DNA of 64,000 nt from DATAES01 sp963802415 (GTDB lineage: Bacteria > Actinomycetota > Acidimicrobiia > Acidimicrobiales > JACDCH01): NCBI GenBank assembly GCA_963802415.1, contig CAWDIH010000001.1, forward strand, positions 1,612,001-1,676,000, read 5' to 3'. The notes below the pieces were generated by a model that saw only the letters and a program-made list of their open reading frames with translations, did not search any database and was not told the DNA's origin. Shown one piece after another: positions 26,563-36,562 of the stretch (within the stretch, counting starts at the first letter, position 1; every line of letters starts with the position of its first letter). Both the position numbers and the translations under genes were made by a program.

Positions 26563-27531
26563 GCCTGCACTCGCTGCACGACCTTGACGGCGGTTTCGAG
26601 GTAGCGCCAGCCGGTCTCGGGGGGAAGCCCACCGATCAGCGGGTGGAGCTGGAGGGGAGAGCCGGCACGCACGAGGTCGGCCGCTTCGTCGACATCGACG
26701 ATGCGGTGGGTGCGATTCTCGGCGCGCAACTCTTCCGCGGTCGACACGAACGACAGGCTGACGGTGTGGTCGTTGCCCTCGTTCCAGTCGGCATAGGCGG
26801 TGACGTCGTGCATCAGGTGGGGGCCGAGCTCGTCCCACGCCCGGTCCACGTCCTCGGCCACGAACACCACTGACGCCGAGTCGTTCGACGGCACGTAGCA
26901 CATGACCGGCTCGCGCCCGCGGCCCGCGCCGCCTGCTCGTACTCGTCGTTCAGTTCGGGACCGCCGCCCTGCGCCAGGAAGCCGAGACCGAACCGGCCGG
27001 CCGTCGCGCCGCGGCCGCGCTGCCGCCACCCCACATGACCATCGGTCCTCCCAGTGTGACCGGCGGAGGAGTGACGTGAATGCGACGACCGTCGTACTCG
27101 AACGGGTCGCCGGTCTTCGCCTCGAGCAGCACCTCGAGCTTCTCCTCGGCGATCCGGCCTCGCTGGTGGAAGTCGACGCCGTGCATCTCGTACTCGACCG
27201 GCCGGTAGCCGATGGCCGCGACATACGACACCCGGCCGTTGCTGATGATGTCGAGCACGGCCATCTCCTCGGCCAGCCGGACCGGGTCGTACAACGGCAA
27301 CACGATGACCGCGATCGTGATCGGCAGCGTTGTCGTGCGCGCCGCCATCGCACTGGCGAGCGTCATCGGCGACGGCAGATAGCCATCCTCGGACGCATGG
27401 TGCTCACACAGCACCGCCCCGACGCAGCCACGGCTCTCCGCCCACGCCGCCATCTCCAGCGCCGCCCCGTACAGGTCTCCCCGGGGAGCGCCGGTGGCCG
27501 GCGCGCGCATGTCGAACCGCATCAGGAACAT
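26559..27531 (-). CDS. LLM-class flavin-dependent oxidoreductase, two frameshifts
   Basis: About 325 residues after joining three segments. Frame 1 starts MFLMRFDMRAPATGAP and runs through LCEHHASEDGYLPSP and VVAFTS-type barrel strands to MVMWGGGSAAAARR. Near 27010 it shifts to AGRFGLGFLAQGGGPELND. Near 26920 it shifts again to EPVMCYVPSNDSASVVFVAEDVDRAW, ending VVQRVQA. The luciferase-like barrel motif is GRVSYVAAIGYRPVEYEMHG. All segments are conserved in type, so the gene is probably functional in the living cell. It is translationally coupled to the LLM gene downstream and divergent from the DUF35 gene. Confidence 0.75.
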
Positions 27532-27669
27532 GGCCGGCCCTTTCCCTTCCTACAGTGACGGTACGACCGTACGACCATGCCCATTCCGCGCGCAGGCGTG
27601 GTGGGCGGCACTCGCACGAACGGGGACCGACGTCCGGACCGCCCTCTGAACTCGTCTACGGTGCCGCCG

Positions 27670-28646
27670 GTGACTGCGACGGTGAAGAGCACGATCACGT
27701 TCCCGTACAAGCGATCGCTCGGTCCGGTTCTCGGCGCGTTCATGACGGCGCTCACCGAGGAACGGCTCATCGGGATACGCAACGGCGACCGCGTGATCTG
27801 TCCGCCGCTCGAGTGGGATCCCCGCACGGGCGCCGAGCTTTCTCGAGAGTTCGTCGACGTCGGTCCGGCCGGCTCGGTCGAGACGTGGTGTTGGGTGGAA
27901 GAACCGACCGAGCAACACCCGCTGGATCATCCGTTCGCATTCGCGACGATCCGACTCGACGGAGCGGATACGGCGCTCGTGCACGTTGTCGACGCCGGCA
28001 GCCGGGACGCGATGGCGATCGGGATGCGGGTCGCGCCGCGATGGCGCCCCGAACGCAAGGGGCACATCACTGACATCGACGCGTTCGTGCCTGGCGAACA
28101 CGCACAACGAGGCGGCGGCGATGCGGCGGCCGAACCGGTGACGATGATGGACTACGAAGCGTCGATCACCTACGTCACGCCCATTCCGGAGGTCGCCTTG
28201 CGATCGGAGCGGGCCATGGCCGAGGGACGGTTCCTCGGCGTGCGTTGCCCGCGGTGCGGCCGCACCTATACCGGCGGACGAGGCTATTGCCCTGTCGATT
28301 CGATCGCCCTGACGCCGGAGCACGAGGTCGATCTGCCCGCGACCGGCGTGCTCACGAACTACACGATCGTCACGCCGGTTCAGTATCCGGGACAGACCGA
28401 GACCGAGCCGTTCGCGCGTGTGCACGTTTGGCTCGACGACACGGACGTCGTCCTCGGCTTCCAAGCGCTGATCGAAGTTCCCGTCGAGGACGTCCGCATC
28501 GGCATGCGGCTTGCCGCAGTGTGGGCGTCGGCCGCCGAGCGTGGGAAGCCGGTCGCGCGACGGGCAGGGAACCCGGTCTCGTCGGCTGGATCCCGACCGG
28601 CGAGCCCGACGTCGACGACCCCGACCTCGTGAACAAGATCTGTTGA
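27670..28646 (+). CDS. Double DUF35 (zinc-ribbon/OB-fold) protein, one frameshift near the C-terminus
   Basis: About 325 residues with two OB-like halves. Start is GTG, giving VTATVKSTITFPYKRSLGPV; GTG at 27661 is an alternative. The first OB-like unit includes LEWDPRTGAEL and GSVETWCWVEEP. The second has the zinc ribbon CPRCGRTYTGGRGYCP near residue 195 and the OB strand FARVHVWLDDTDVVLGFQ. Near 28540 the frame shifts so that the usual tail (GREPGLVGWIPTGEPDVDD) is read to the stop at 28646. Such double DUF35 proteins partner Ltp-type thiolases. The Ltp gene begins eight bases downstream. Confidence 0.8.
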
Positions 28647-28653
28647 GGCTGAC

Positions 28654-29723
28654 GTGGCGCACGGAGATCATCCCGACGACATCGCGATCATTGGTTGGAG
28701 CATTTCGCCGATGGTCCGCCGCACCGACAAGACCGAGGCGCAGACTGTTGCTCGAGGTCGTGTCCGGCGCGGTGGACGACGCCGGCATCACGAAGGCAGA
28801 CGTCGACTTCACGTGCGCCGGAAGCTGCGACTACGTCGCGGGCCAGGCGTTCTCGTTCGTGCAGAACATCGACGCAATCGGAGCCTGGCCGCCGAAGCGC
28901 GACTCGCACGTCGAGATGGATGGTGCGTGGGCCTTGTACGAGGCGTACGTGCGACTGCTGCTCGGCGACATCGACATTGCCTGTGCCATGGGGTCCGGGC
29001 GCTCGTCCACCGCGAACCCTGCGCACATCTACCCGATGGAGATGGACCCGTTCTACCTCGCGCCGCTCGGCACCGACGCGATGAGCTTCGCCGCGCTGCA
29101 GGCGCAGGCACTGCTGGCAGCAGGGAAGGTGACGGAGCGGCAGATGGCCGAGATCGCGGCGCGCTGCCGGCGTGACGCCCTGACGAACCCGTATGCGCAG
29201 GTCGCGGGCGAGTTCGACGTCGACGCGCTGCTCGCGGAGGAACCGGTGCGCGCCCCGCTACGCAAGCACGACTTGCCGCCGATCACCGACGGGGCGTGCG
29301 CGGTCGTCATCGCTCGCGCCGAGCGGGCGAAGGACCTGTGCGAGCAGCCGGCGTGGATCACCGGTTTCGCACACTGCGCCGAGCTGCACTACCCCGGGAT
29401 GCGCGACCTCCTCGCTTCGGAGTCGGCCGGTTTGGCGGCGAAGGCGGCGGGCGTCCACGAGGCACCAGTGCAGGTGGCCGAGGTCCAAGCCGCGTTTACC
29501 CACGAGGAACCCGTACTCCTGGACGCGCTCGGACTCGGTGCCGACGTCGCGGTCAACCCGTCGGGCGGGCCGCTCGCTGCGAACCCGATCATGGCGACCG
29601 GTCTCGTCCGGATCGCCGAAGCGGCCGGCAAGATCCGCGACGGCAGTGCCGCGCCGAACGCTCGGGCATTCGACGTCAGGCCCGTGCCTGCAGCAGAACC
29701 TCGTCTGCGTCTTGGACGCCTGA
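28654..29723 (+). CDS. Ltp/thiolase-fold protein, two frameshifts
   Basis: About 355 residues after joining. GTG start (AHGDHPDDIAIIGWSISPMV). An extra base near 28746 shifts TEAQT to LLLEVVSGAVDDAGI. A second break near 29655 leads to the proper terminal segment GHSTSGPCLQQNLVCVLDA. Conserved motifs are CDYVAGQAFSFVQNI, GSGRSSTANPAHIY and VNPSGGPLAANPIMATGL. The nucleophile Cys loop of true thiolases is not preserved, as in steroid aldolase Ltp2 proteins. It lies between the double DUF35 gene and a second Ltp gene, the standard aldolase-type cluster. Confidence 0.8.
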
Positions 29724-29820
29724 TGAGCATCGCGAATCAGGCGTGGCGGCCGAGCTCCCGCCAGGGAGCCGGACGTCGATGGGGTTCGGGGGCGCAGCCC
29801 CCGGGGAACTGGCGAGACTG

Positions 29821-30987
29821 ATGGCGCACCAACCGTGTGCAATCGTCGGCATCGGCCAGACGCAGCACAAGTCGCGTCGCTGGGACGTCTCCCTCGGCGG
29901 CTTGGTGCGCGAGGCAGCGACCCGAGCGCTCGAGGATGCGCAGCTCGACTGGTCCGACATCGACGCGGTCGTACTGGGCAAGGCGCCCGATCTGTTCGAG
30001 GGCGTGATGAAGCCGGAGCTCTACCTCACCGACGCGCTCGGCGCGCACGGCAAGCCGATGTTCCGCGTCCACACTGCAGGTTCGGTGGGGGGGACGACCG
30101 GGATCGTCGCCAGCCACCTGATCGAATCCGGGCGCCACCAGCGGGTGCTCGCCGTGGCGTACCAGAAGCAGTCGGAGGGAAACGCCCAGTTCGCGCTCGG
30201 GTCCGGCCGCGGCGGATCGCTCGGTGCCGGTGGCGCGTTCGCGCCGTACATGCGCGCCTACATCCACCGTTCGGGGTCTCCGGCCGACATCGGTCCGATG
30301 GTCGCGGTCAAGGACCGCCTGAACGCGCTCAAGAACCCGTACGCCCACCTCAAGCTCGCCGACATCACGATCGAGAGCGTGAAGGCGTCGCCGATGATGT
30401 GGGACCCGGTGCACTACCTCGAGTCGTGCCCGTCCTCGGATGGCGCCTGCGCCGTCGTGTTCACCGACCGCGCCGCCGGCGAAGCGGCCACGGCCGCGGG
30501 ACGTCCGCCGGCATGGATCCTCGGGTCGGCGATGCGCTCCGAGCCGTTCAGCTTCCCCGGCCGCGACCCGGTGACTCCGCAAGGTGCGTCGGACTGCGCC
30601 ATGGACGTGTACGCGCAGGCGGGCATCACCCGACCGCTCGAGCAGATCGACTGCGCCGAGCTCTACGTCCCGTTCTCGTGGTACGAACCGATGTGGCTCG
30701 AGGGGCACCACCTCGCGGAGCGCGGTGAAGGATGGAAGATGGTGGAAAGCGGTGCCACCGCGCTCGACGGCTCGTTCCCCGTGAACATGTCGGGTGGCGT
30801 CCTCTCGTCGAACCCGATCGGCGCGTCGGGTCTGCTCCGCTTCGCCGAGGCGGCGTTGCAGGTGCGCGGCATGGCGGACGAGCATCAGGTCGATGGCGCA
30901 CAGGTCGCGCTCGCGCAGGCCTATGGCGCCGCGGCGCAGTACTTCAGCATGTGGGTCGTCGCCGGCAGCCTGGACCCATTCGCATAG
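29821..30987 (+). CDS. Ltp/thiolase-fold protein lacking the nucleophile Cys
   Basis: An intact 388-residue protein starting MAHQPCAIVGIGQTQHKSRR. The loop that carries the nucleophile Cys in thiolases reads HTAGSVGGTTGIVASHL, with Ser in place of Cys. This fits the non-thiolytic lipid-transfer/aldolase group. The C-terminal motifs VNMSGGVLSSNPIGASGLLR and LAQAYGAAAQY are standard. It follows the first Ltp gene after about 100 bases. The likely role is cleavage or handling of a CoA ester together with the DUF35 protein. Confidence 0.85.
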   Translation: MAHQPCAIVGIGQTQHKSRRWDVSLGGLVREAATRALEDAQLDWSDIDAVVLGKAPDLFEGVMKPELYLTDALGAHGKPMFRVHTAGSVGGTTGIVASHLIESGRHQRVLAVAYQKQSEGNAQFALGSGRGGSLGAGGAFAPYMRAYIHRSGSPADIGPMVAVKDRLNALKNPYAHLKLADITIESVKASPMMWDPVHYLESCPSSDGACAVVFTDRAAGEAATAAGRPPAWILGSAMRSEPFSFPGRDPVTPQGASDCAMDVYAQAGITRPLEQIDCAELYVPFSWYEPMWLEGHHLAERGEGWKMVESGATALDGSFPVNMSGGVLSSNPIGASGLLRFAEAALQVRGMADEHQVDGAQVALAQAYGAAAQYFSMWVVAGSLDPFA

Positions 30988-31011
30988 CCACTCGATGGGG
31001 CCGGTCGCGTC

Positions 31012-31470
31012 TCACTTCTGGTCGCCGGCGGCGTCGACCCACTGCACCAACTCGAGCGTGATCCCCTCGGGACCTTCGAAGAATCGGAGCCGTCTACTGA
31101 TGTAGTCCATTTCGTCGCTGAGCAGGTTCACGCCGTTGGCGACGAGGTGGGCAGTGGTCGCGGCGATGTCGTCGACGCGGAACGCAAGGTGGTTGTAACC
31201 CCGTCGCCGCAGATTCGTCGGGTGCTCACCGGGATCAGCGCCGGGCGTCGGATCGAACTCGAGCAACTGGATCTCGAAGTGAGGTTCGCATCCCTCGAGT
31301 GCGAGCGTGATGTGCTGCGCTCTCATGTCCGGCATGCCCATGTACTTCGCCGGTTCACCGCCGTCGATCGTCACGACATGTTGCTTCCGGAAGCCGAGCA
31401 GCTCGAAGAAGCCGATCGCGGTCGCAGCGTCTGCCACCGCGATGGTCACATGGTCCGGGCTTCGGAGCAC
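31012..31470 (-). CDS. VOC-family (glyoxalase-like) protein
   Basis: A 152-residue two-module VOC protein. Module 1 starts SPDHVTIAVADAATAIGFFE and the turn GFRKQHVV. Module 2 has GYNHLAFRVDDIAATTAHL and ends FEGPEGITLELVQWV. The paired His and Glu positions are compatible with a metal site. Substrates of the family range from methylglyoxal to methylmalonyl-CoA and aromatic diols, so no specific reaction can be given. It converges on the Ltp gene with 24 bases between stops. Confidence 0.8.
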   Translation of the reverse strand: MLRSPDHVTIAVADAATAIGFFELLGFRKQHVVTIDGGEPAKYMGMPDMRAQHITLALEGCEPHFEIQLLEFDPTPGADPGEHPTNLRRRGYNHLAFRVDDIAATTAHLVANGVNLLSDEMDYISRRLRFFEGPEGITLELVQWVDAAGDQK

Positions 31471-31614
31471 CGTGGTCCTCCTCGGAGGTTGACAGAGCGG
31501 ACGTCATTGCCGGCGCTGTTCAACTCATGATTGCCCTTCTGGAGCGCGCCCGCCATCGGTCTCGGCGACACTTGCGTCTCGTATGCGCCGGCTTCCTCCC
31601 AATCGCACGCCGAG

Positions 31615-32055
31615 ATGAGCCCGCTCCCCGCGGAACGACTCATTCGCCGCGAGGCGGTCGTGGTTGAACACATGGAGAGTGAGAACGTCCAACAGTGGGA
31701 TCGCACCATGGCAACGTTCAGCCACGCGCGTTACGAGCTGCCCGATGGCCGAGTCATCGACGGCCCCGACGACGTCATGCGCTACTGGATCGAGGGCCGC
31801 ACGCTCGTGCCGGACCAGCGCAACGAGCTGATCGAGCTCTCGCACCCCGACGACGTCCACGTCCTCATTGAGTTCTGGCTTCGTGGTACCCCGGCAACGA
31901 CCGGGCAGCCCTTCGAGATCAAGTTGTGGGCGCTCTATGACTTCGACGACGACGACCTGATGACCAACGAGCGCGTGTACGTCGACAGACCGACGGTCGA
32001 TCAGATCGAAGGACGGGTCACACCCGACGGCCGACCCGCCGACCCGTCCGCGTGA
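31615..32055 (+). CDS. SnoaL/NTF2-like protein
   Basis: A 146-residue protein. I chose the ATG that gives MSPLPAERLIRREAVVVEHM; the frame is open further upstream. The NTF2-like pattern is visible: helices around NVQQWDRTMATF, strand HARYELPDGRVIDG, helix DDVMRYWIEGRTLVPD, and strands VLIEFWLRGT and FEIKLWALYDFDDD. This fold serves as a polyketide cyclase, dehydratase or ligand-binding module. No active-site assignment is safe. The stop is followed by a terminator hairpin. Confidence 0.7.
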   Translation: MSPLPAERLIRREAVVVEHMESENVQQWDRTMATFSHARYELPDGRVIDGPDDVMRYWIEGRTLVPDQRNELIELSHPDDVHVLIEFWLRGTPATTGQPFEIKLWALYDFDDDDLMTNERVYVDRPTVDQIEGRVTPDGRPADPSA

Positions 32056-32065
32056 CCCGCGCATT

Positions 32066-32107
32066 CTGGCGTCAACCACTCCGGATATGCGGGGTGGTTG
32101 ACGCCAG
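32066..32107. terminator. Bidirectional hairpin between converging genes
   Basis: A perfect 14-base stem, CTGGCGTCAACCAC and GTGGTTGACGCCAG, with a 14-base loop. It lies between the stops of the SnoaL-like gene and katG. The preceding bases GCGCATT and the start CTGGCGT are shared with the family-3 repeat at 61106, so it may belong to the same repeat class. Confidence 0.8.
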
Positions 32108-32124
32108 ATCGGGTCGTCGGTCGA

Positions 32125-34319
32125 TCAGGTCAGGTCGAAGCGATCGAGGTTCATGACCTTGTCCCATGCGGCGACGAAGTCGCGCACGAACTTCTCCTTC
32201 GCATCGTCAGATGCGTAGATCTCCGCGACGGCTCGAAGCTGGGAATGCGAACCGAAGACGAGGTCGACGGCGGTGCCGGTCCACTTGACCTTGCCTGTTG
32301 ACCGATCGCGACCCTCGTACACGTTCTCGGCCGAGACGGATGGTCGCCACTCCGTGCTCATGTCGAGCAGGTTCACGAAGAAGTCGTTAGTCAAGGTCCC
32401 CGGCCGGTCGGTGAAGACCCCGTGCTGTGATTGCCCGTGGTTGGCGTTCAACGCGCGCATACCGCCGACGAGCACCGTCATCTCCGGAGCCGTCAGCGTC
32501 AACAGGTTGGCCCGATCCAGCAGCCGCTGCTCCGGCGGCAACTTGTCGCCGGAACGGAGGAAGTTGCGGAACCCGTCTCCAATGGGCTCGAGCACGGCAA
32601 TGGAATCCACGTCCGTCTGCTCCTGCGAGGCGTCCGTGCGCCCCGGTGCGAACGGAACGGTGACGTCCTGTCCCGCGGTCTTCGCAGCTTGCTCGACCGC
32701 CGCGCATCCGCCCAGGACGATCACGTCCGCGAGCGAGACTCTCGTGCCGCCGGACTGTGAGCTGTTGAAGTCCTGCTGGATCTGCTCGAGGGTCGGCAGC
32801 ACCTTGCCGAGCTCGGCCGGATCGTTGCACTCCCAGCTCCGCTGCGGCTCGAGACGGATCCGCGCTCCGTTCGCGCCGCCCCGCTTGTCGGTGCCGCGGA
32901 AGCTCGCCGCGGACCCCCACGCGGTGGAGACCAGCTGGGAGATGGACAGCCCCGACTCGAGGACCTTGCGCTTGAGCGCGGCGATGTCTGCATCCCCGAT
33001 CAAGTCGTGATCGACGTCGGGGACGTGGTCCTGCCACGGCTGCGGCTCCGGAACCCACGGGCCGAGGTAGCGCGACAGGGGTCCCATGTCGCGGTGCAGC
33101 AGCTTGTACCACGCCTTTGCGAACGCATCCGCGAGCTCGTCGGGATGCTCGTGGAAGCGCTTGGAGATCGGGCCGTAGATCGGGTCGACCTTCAGCGCCA
33201 GGTCCGTCGTCAGCATCATGGGAGCGTGCCGCTTCGACGGATCGTGCGCGTCGGGCACGGTCCCCTGGGCGGCAGGATCCTTCGGCGTCCACTGGTGCGC
33301 ACCGGCGGGGCTCTTCGTCAGCTCGTAGTCGTAGTTGTACAGGTTGTCCAGGTAGCCGTTGTCCCATTGCACGGGGTTGTTGGTCCACGCGCCTTCCAGC
33401 CCGCTGGTGATCGCGTCACTCCCCTTTCCGGTGCCGAAGGCGTTCGGCCAGCCGAGCTGTTGGAACTCGATGGGGCATCCCTCGGGCTCGGGGCCGACGA
33501 GGTCGGGATCCCCGGCTCCGTGACACTTGCCGACCGTGTGGCCGCCGACGATGAGCGCGACGGTCTCCTCGTCGTTCATGGCCATGCGACTGAACGTCTC
33601 ACGAATGTCCCGGGCGGCAGCCAACGGATCCGGATTGCCGTTCGGACCCTCGGGATTCACGTAGATGAGGCCCATCTGCACGGCGCCGAACGGATGGGCG
33701 AGGTCCCTGTCACCGCTGTAGCGCTCGTCGCCGAGCCACGTCTCCTCGGGACCCCAGAAGATCTCGTCGGGCTCCCAGATGTCGGGCCGACCGAAGCCGA
33801 AGCCGAAGGTCTTGAACCCCATCGACTCGTAGGCACAGTTTCCGGTGAAGATGAGCAGGTCGGCCCAGGAGATCTTCCGGCCGTACTTCTGCTTGACCGG
33901 CCAGAGCAACCGGCGCGCCTTGTCGAGGCTCGCGTTGTCGGGCCAACTGTTGAGGGGCGCGAACCGCTCGCGCCTTCGCCACCACCACCCCGGCCGTCAG
34001 CGATCCGGTACGTACCCGCTGCATGCCATGTCATCCGGATGAAGAGCGGTCCATAGTGGCCGTAGTCGGCCGGCCACCACTCCTGTGACGTCGTCATCAC
34101 CTCGACGACATCTCGCTTCAGTGCGTCGAGGTCGAGGGTCTTGAACTCTTCTGCGTAGTCGAAGTCCTCGTCCAACGGATTGGATCCGGGCGAGTGCTGG
34201 CGAAGAACTTGCAGGTTCAGCTGATTCGGCCACCAGTCTTGGTTCGACAGGGGCCCATGGGGCTTGGGGGTCGGGGACGGGATGGCTGGGTTCTCGCTCT
34301 CGCTGCGGGGGTCAGACAC
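32125..34319 (-). CDS. katG: Catalase-peroxidase KatG, one frameshift
   Basis: About 731 residues after joining. The N-terminal frame (MSDPRSESENPAIPSPTPKP) has the distal site FIRMTWHAAGTYRIADGRGG with catalytic Arg, Trp and His. A one-base deletion near 33967 then leads to the second frame, RRLLWPVKQKYGRKISWADL. MGLIYVNPEGPNG contains the Tyr of the Met-Tyr-Trp adduct. The proximal haem His is in GGHTVGKCHGAGD. The second, non-haem domain is complete to the C-terminus. KatG removes hydrogen peroxide. It lies 15 bases after the Fur-family gene, the classic furA-katG operon. Confidence 0.92.
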
Positions 34320-34334
34320 GTTGGTCCTCCTTTC

Positions 34335-34796
34335 TCACTGTTTTGCTGGACTTGCTGATTGCCCTCGACTTGCCGCGACACACTCTGGACACCGCCCCCA
34401 GTAGACGACCTCGGCTTCGTCGATCTCGTAGCCCGAGTCGTCGGCGGCCGTGAGGCACGGGGTGTAATCGACCGCGCAGTCGACATCCGCCATGCGGTTG
34501 CAGGCTCGGCAGATCACGTGATGGTGGTTGTCACCGACGCGGTTCTCGTAACGCGCCGGCGACCCGGCGGGCTGGATGCGCCGGAGGAGTCCCTTGTCGG
34601 TGAAAGCTGCGAGCGCGTCGTACACCGCCTGACGCGAGATCGCACCGATCTCGGCGCGCACCACTGTGTCGATGTCCTCGGCCGTGCTGTGCGGTCGTTC
34701 CGACACGGCCCGCAGAACAGCCAGGCGTTGGGCTGTGACCTGGAGACCGTGCCGACGGAGGAGCGCATCCTTCGCGACGGCTGTCTCCTCGGGCAC
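34335..34796 (-). CDS. furA: Fur-family peroxide/iron regulator (FurA type)
   Basis: A 153-residue Fur protein. The winged helix is at about 10-75 (GLQVTAQRLAVLRAV, then ISRQAVYDALAAFTDKGLL). The regulatory metal site is in GDNHHHVICRACNRMADVD, and a second CxxC pair is in WGRCPECV, giving the structural zinc site. The direct coupling to katG indicates a repressor that senses peroxide through metal-catalysed oxidation or metal loss and controls its own operon. The short region before the gene (34797-34830) should hold the operator, but I cannot define the box. Confidence 0.9.
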   Translation of the reverse strand: MPEETAVAKDALLRRHGLQVTAQRLAVLRAVSERPHSTAEDIDTVVRAEIGAISRQAVYDALAAFTDKGLLRRIQPAGSPARYENRVGDNHHHVICRACNRMADVDCAVDYTPCLTAADDSGYEIDEAEVVYWGRCPECVAASRGQSASPAKQ

Positions 34797-34879
34797 TCGC
34801 GCACCCTAACCCGTATTTTGGAGTGAGTCTAGATCTGGCTGGATACCAAGGTTGTCGTGTCGCTCGACGTCGGTCGCCC

Positions 34880-35620
34880 TCACGTCGTGGGGCGCAACTC
34901 CCTCCGGAAGAAGGAAGCGGTGAGGTCGAACGCCCGAGCGTTGCCCGCTCGCCCGCGTTTGTGACCGAGGCCAGACAGGAGTTCGAGCCGGCTCGAGCGT
35001 CCGACCGCCACGAGGGTGTCGTGCAGCCGGACGCTCTGGTCCGTGGGAACTCTCGTGTCGGCGTCACCGTGGATCAACAACACGGGCACGGTCAGACCGT
35101 CCGCCAGTGCGAGCGGCGAACGGGATGCGTAGTCGCCGTCACGGCACACCGCGTCGATGTAGTCGCGTATGCCAGCCACCGCAGAGGTCTCTCGCCACGC
35201 AGCAACATCCGTTACCGCTGACCAAGCGGCGACGGCGGCGACCGCGGCGCCGCGAATGGCGGCCAGCAACGCCACTTGTCCGCCCTGCGAGATGCCCATC
35301 AATCCGACACGGCCTTCGGCAGTCGCCAGTTGTTCGTGGACCCACTCCACGACAGCGATCACGTCGTCGGGTTGACGAATGCCGCAGTCATCGGAGCCGC
35401 CCGACGCTCCGAAACCGCGCATCGAGATCGACACCGCCAGGTAGCCGAGCCCGGCGAACGCTGCCGCAGGTTGCGACAGGTCCTGCGCGGTGTCGCCGAA
35501 TCCGGGGACCAGAACGATGCCGTTCGTGGCGGCAGCCGATGGTTCGAACACGAGAGCTTCGATGTCGACGCCGGCGCCGCGGAGCGTCAGCACCGGGCAT
35601 GGTCCTTGTCCCTCACTCAT
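34880..35620 (-). CDS. Alpha/beta hydrolase (dienelactone-hydrolase/prolyl-oligopeptidase type)
   Basis: A 246-residue cytoplasmic hydrolase. The nucleophile elbow is GLMGISQGGQVALL (Ser near 111). The acid residue lies in LLIHGDADTRVP (near 193) and the His in LSGLGHKRGRA (near 225). The oxyanion loop follows VLVPGFGD. The protein starts MSEGQGPCPVLTLRGAGVDIEA with no signal peptide. It has a short gap to furA upstream in the opposite sense of transcription order. It could cleave esters, dienelactones or peptides. Nothing in the neighbourhood decides this. Confidence 0.8.
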   Translation of the reverse strand: MSEGQGPCPVLTLRGAGVDIEALVFEPSAAATNGIVLVPGFGDTAQDLSQPAAAFAGLGYLAVSISMRGFGASGGSDDCGIRQPDDVIAVVEWVHEQLATAEGRVGLMGISQGGQVALLAAIRGAAVAAVAAWSAVTDVAAWRETSAVAGIRDYIDAVCRDGDYASRSPLALADGLTVPVLLIHGDADTRVPTDQSVRLHDTLVAVGRSSRLELLSGLGHKRGRAGNARAFDLTASFFRRELRPTT

Positions 35621-35671
35621 GCACGAGACATCTTCGCGTTCCGTTCCGCCCGCAGACCTCGGGACGGTTAC

Positions 35672-35783
35672 GTCTGTGTCGACTCAGCCACCAGATCCGT
35701 CGCTCAACCCACACAGACCTGGCCGCGGATTCGTCTGTGTCGACTCAGCCACCGAAATCGGTCGGTGAGTCGACAATGTGCGC
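35672..35783. repeat. Two-unit family-1 palindromic repeat
   Basis: Units at 35672-35718 and 35733-35783 with a 14-base spacer starting CTGG. The first begins GTCTGTGTCGAC and ends ACACAGAC. The second begins the same way and ends TCGACAATGTGCGC, so only the right boundary has the long end. The arms are GTCGACTCAGCCACC and GGTGAGTCGAC with a few mismatches. It lies between the hydrolase and SDR genes. Confidence 0.9.
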
Positions 35784-35800
35784 CAACGGAGGGGGTGCGC

Positions 35801-36547
35801 TTATGCGATCGTCGCGGTCCATCCGCCGTCGACGGCGATGGCGGTCCCGGATATGTACGAGGCGCGGTCCGAGGCGAGGAAGGACGCCAGCTCGGCGACC
35901 TCTTCCGGTTGACCAGGACGCTTCATGGGCGCCGCGTCGTACAGCGCCGACAGCCGCTTCACCCCTTCCGGTCCACCGGACATCTCGGTCACGATCGTGC
36001 CGGGGCAGATGGCGTTGGCGCGGATGCCCTTGTCCCCGTATTCGACGGCTGCCTGTTTCGTGATGAGGACCACGCCGGCCTTCGATGCCTCGTAGACACC
36101 GACGGGCAGGCGTGAAGCCATCAACCCACCCGTCGAGGACCAGTTCAAGATCGAGCCGCCTCCGGTTGGGAGCATGGTCCTGACCGCGTGCTTCGTGCCG
36201 AGCACGACGCCGAGCAGGTTCACGCCCATGATCCGTTGGTACTCATCGACGGTGATGTCGGCGATTCGCTGCGCACCGCCGATGCCGGCCACGTTGAGCA
36301 CTGCGTCCACCTTGCCGAACGCCTCGAGAGCGGCCGCGAACATCGCTTCGACGTCCCGTTCCTGAGACACGTCAGCGTGGAACGGAACGAACGCCTCTCC
36401 GATGTCGTCCGCGGTCTCTTTCTCTCGGCCGCTCAGGTCGGCCCCGAGCACCTTGGCGCCTTCACGCACGAAGACCTTTGCGGTCATGCGCGCCATACCG
36501 GAACCCGCGCCCGTGATGACAGCGACCTTTCCGTCGAGCTCTCCCAT
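35801..36547 (-). CDS. SDR-family oxidoreductase
   Basis: An intact 248-residue classical SDR starting MGELDGKVAVITGAGSGMAR. The nucleotide loop is TGAGSGM (12-18), then NVAGIGG near 88, the catalytic Ser in LNWSSTGG, and YEASKAG (Tyr and Lys near 157 and 161). The C-terminal segment SGTAIAVDGGW is normal. It follows the 2Fe-2S subunit gene by 15 bases, so it is probably the last gene of the molybdenum hydroxylase operon and may process the product of that enzyme. Confidence 0.88.
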   Translation of the reverse strand: MGELDGKVAVITGAGSGMARMTAKVFVREGAKVLGADLSGREKETADDIGEAFVPFHADVSQERDVEAMFAAALEAFGKVDAVLNVAGIGGAQRIADITVDEYQRIMGVNLLGVVLGTKHAVRTMLPTGGGSILNWSSTGGLMASRLPVGVYEASKAGVVLITKQAAVEYGDKGIRANAICPGTIVTEMSGGPEGVKRLSALYDAAPMKRPGQPEEVAELASFLASDRASYISGTAIAVDGGWTATIA

Positions 36548-36562
36548 TGCTCCTCCGCGTCC

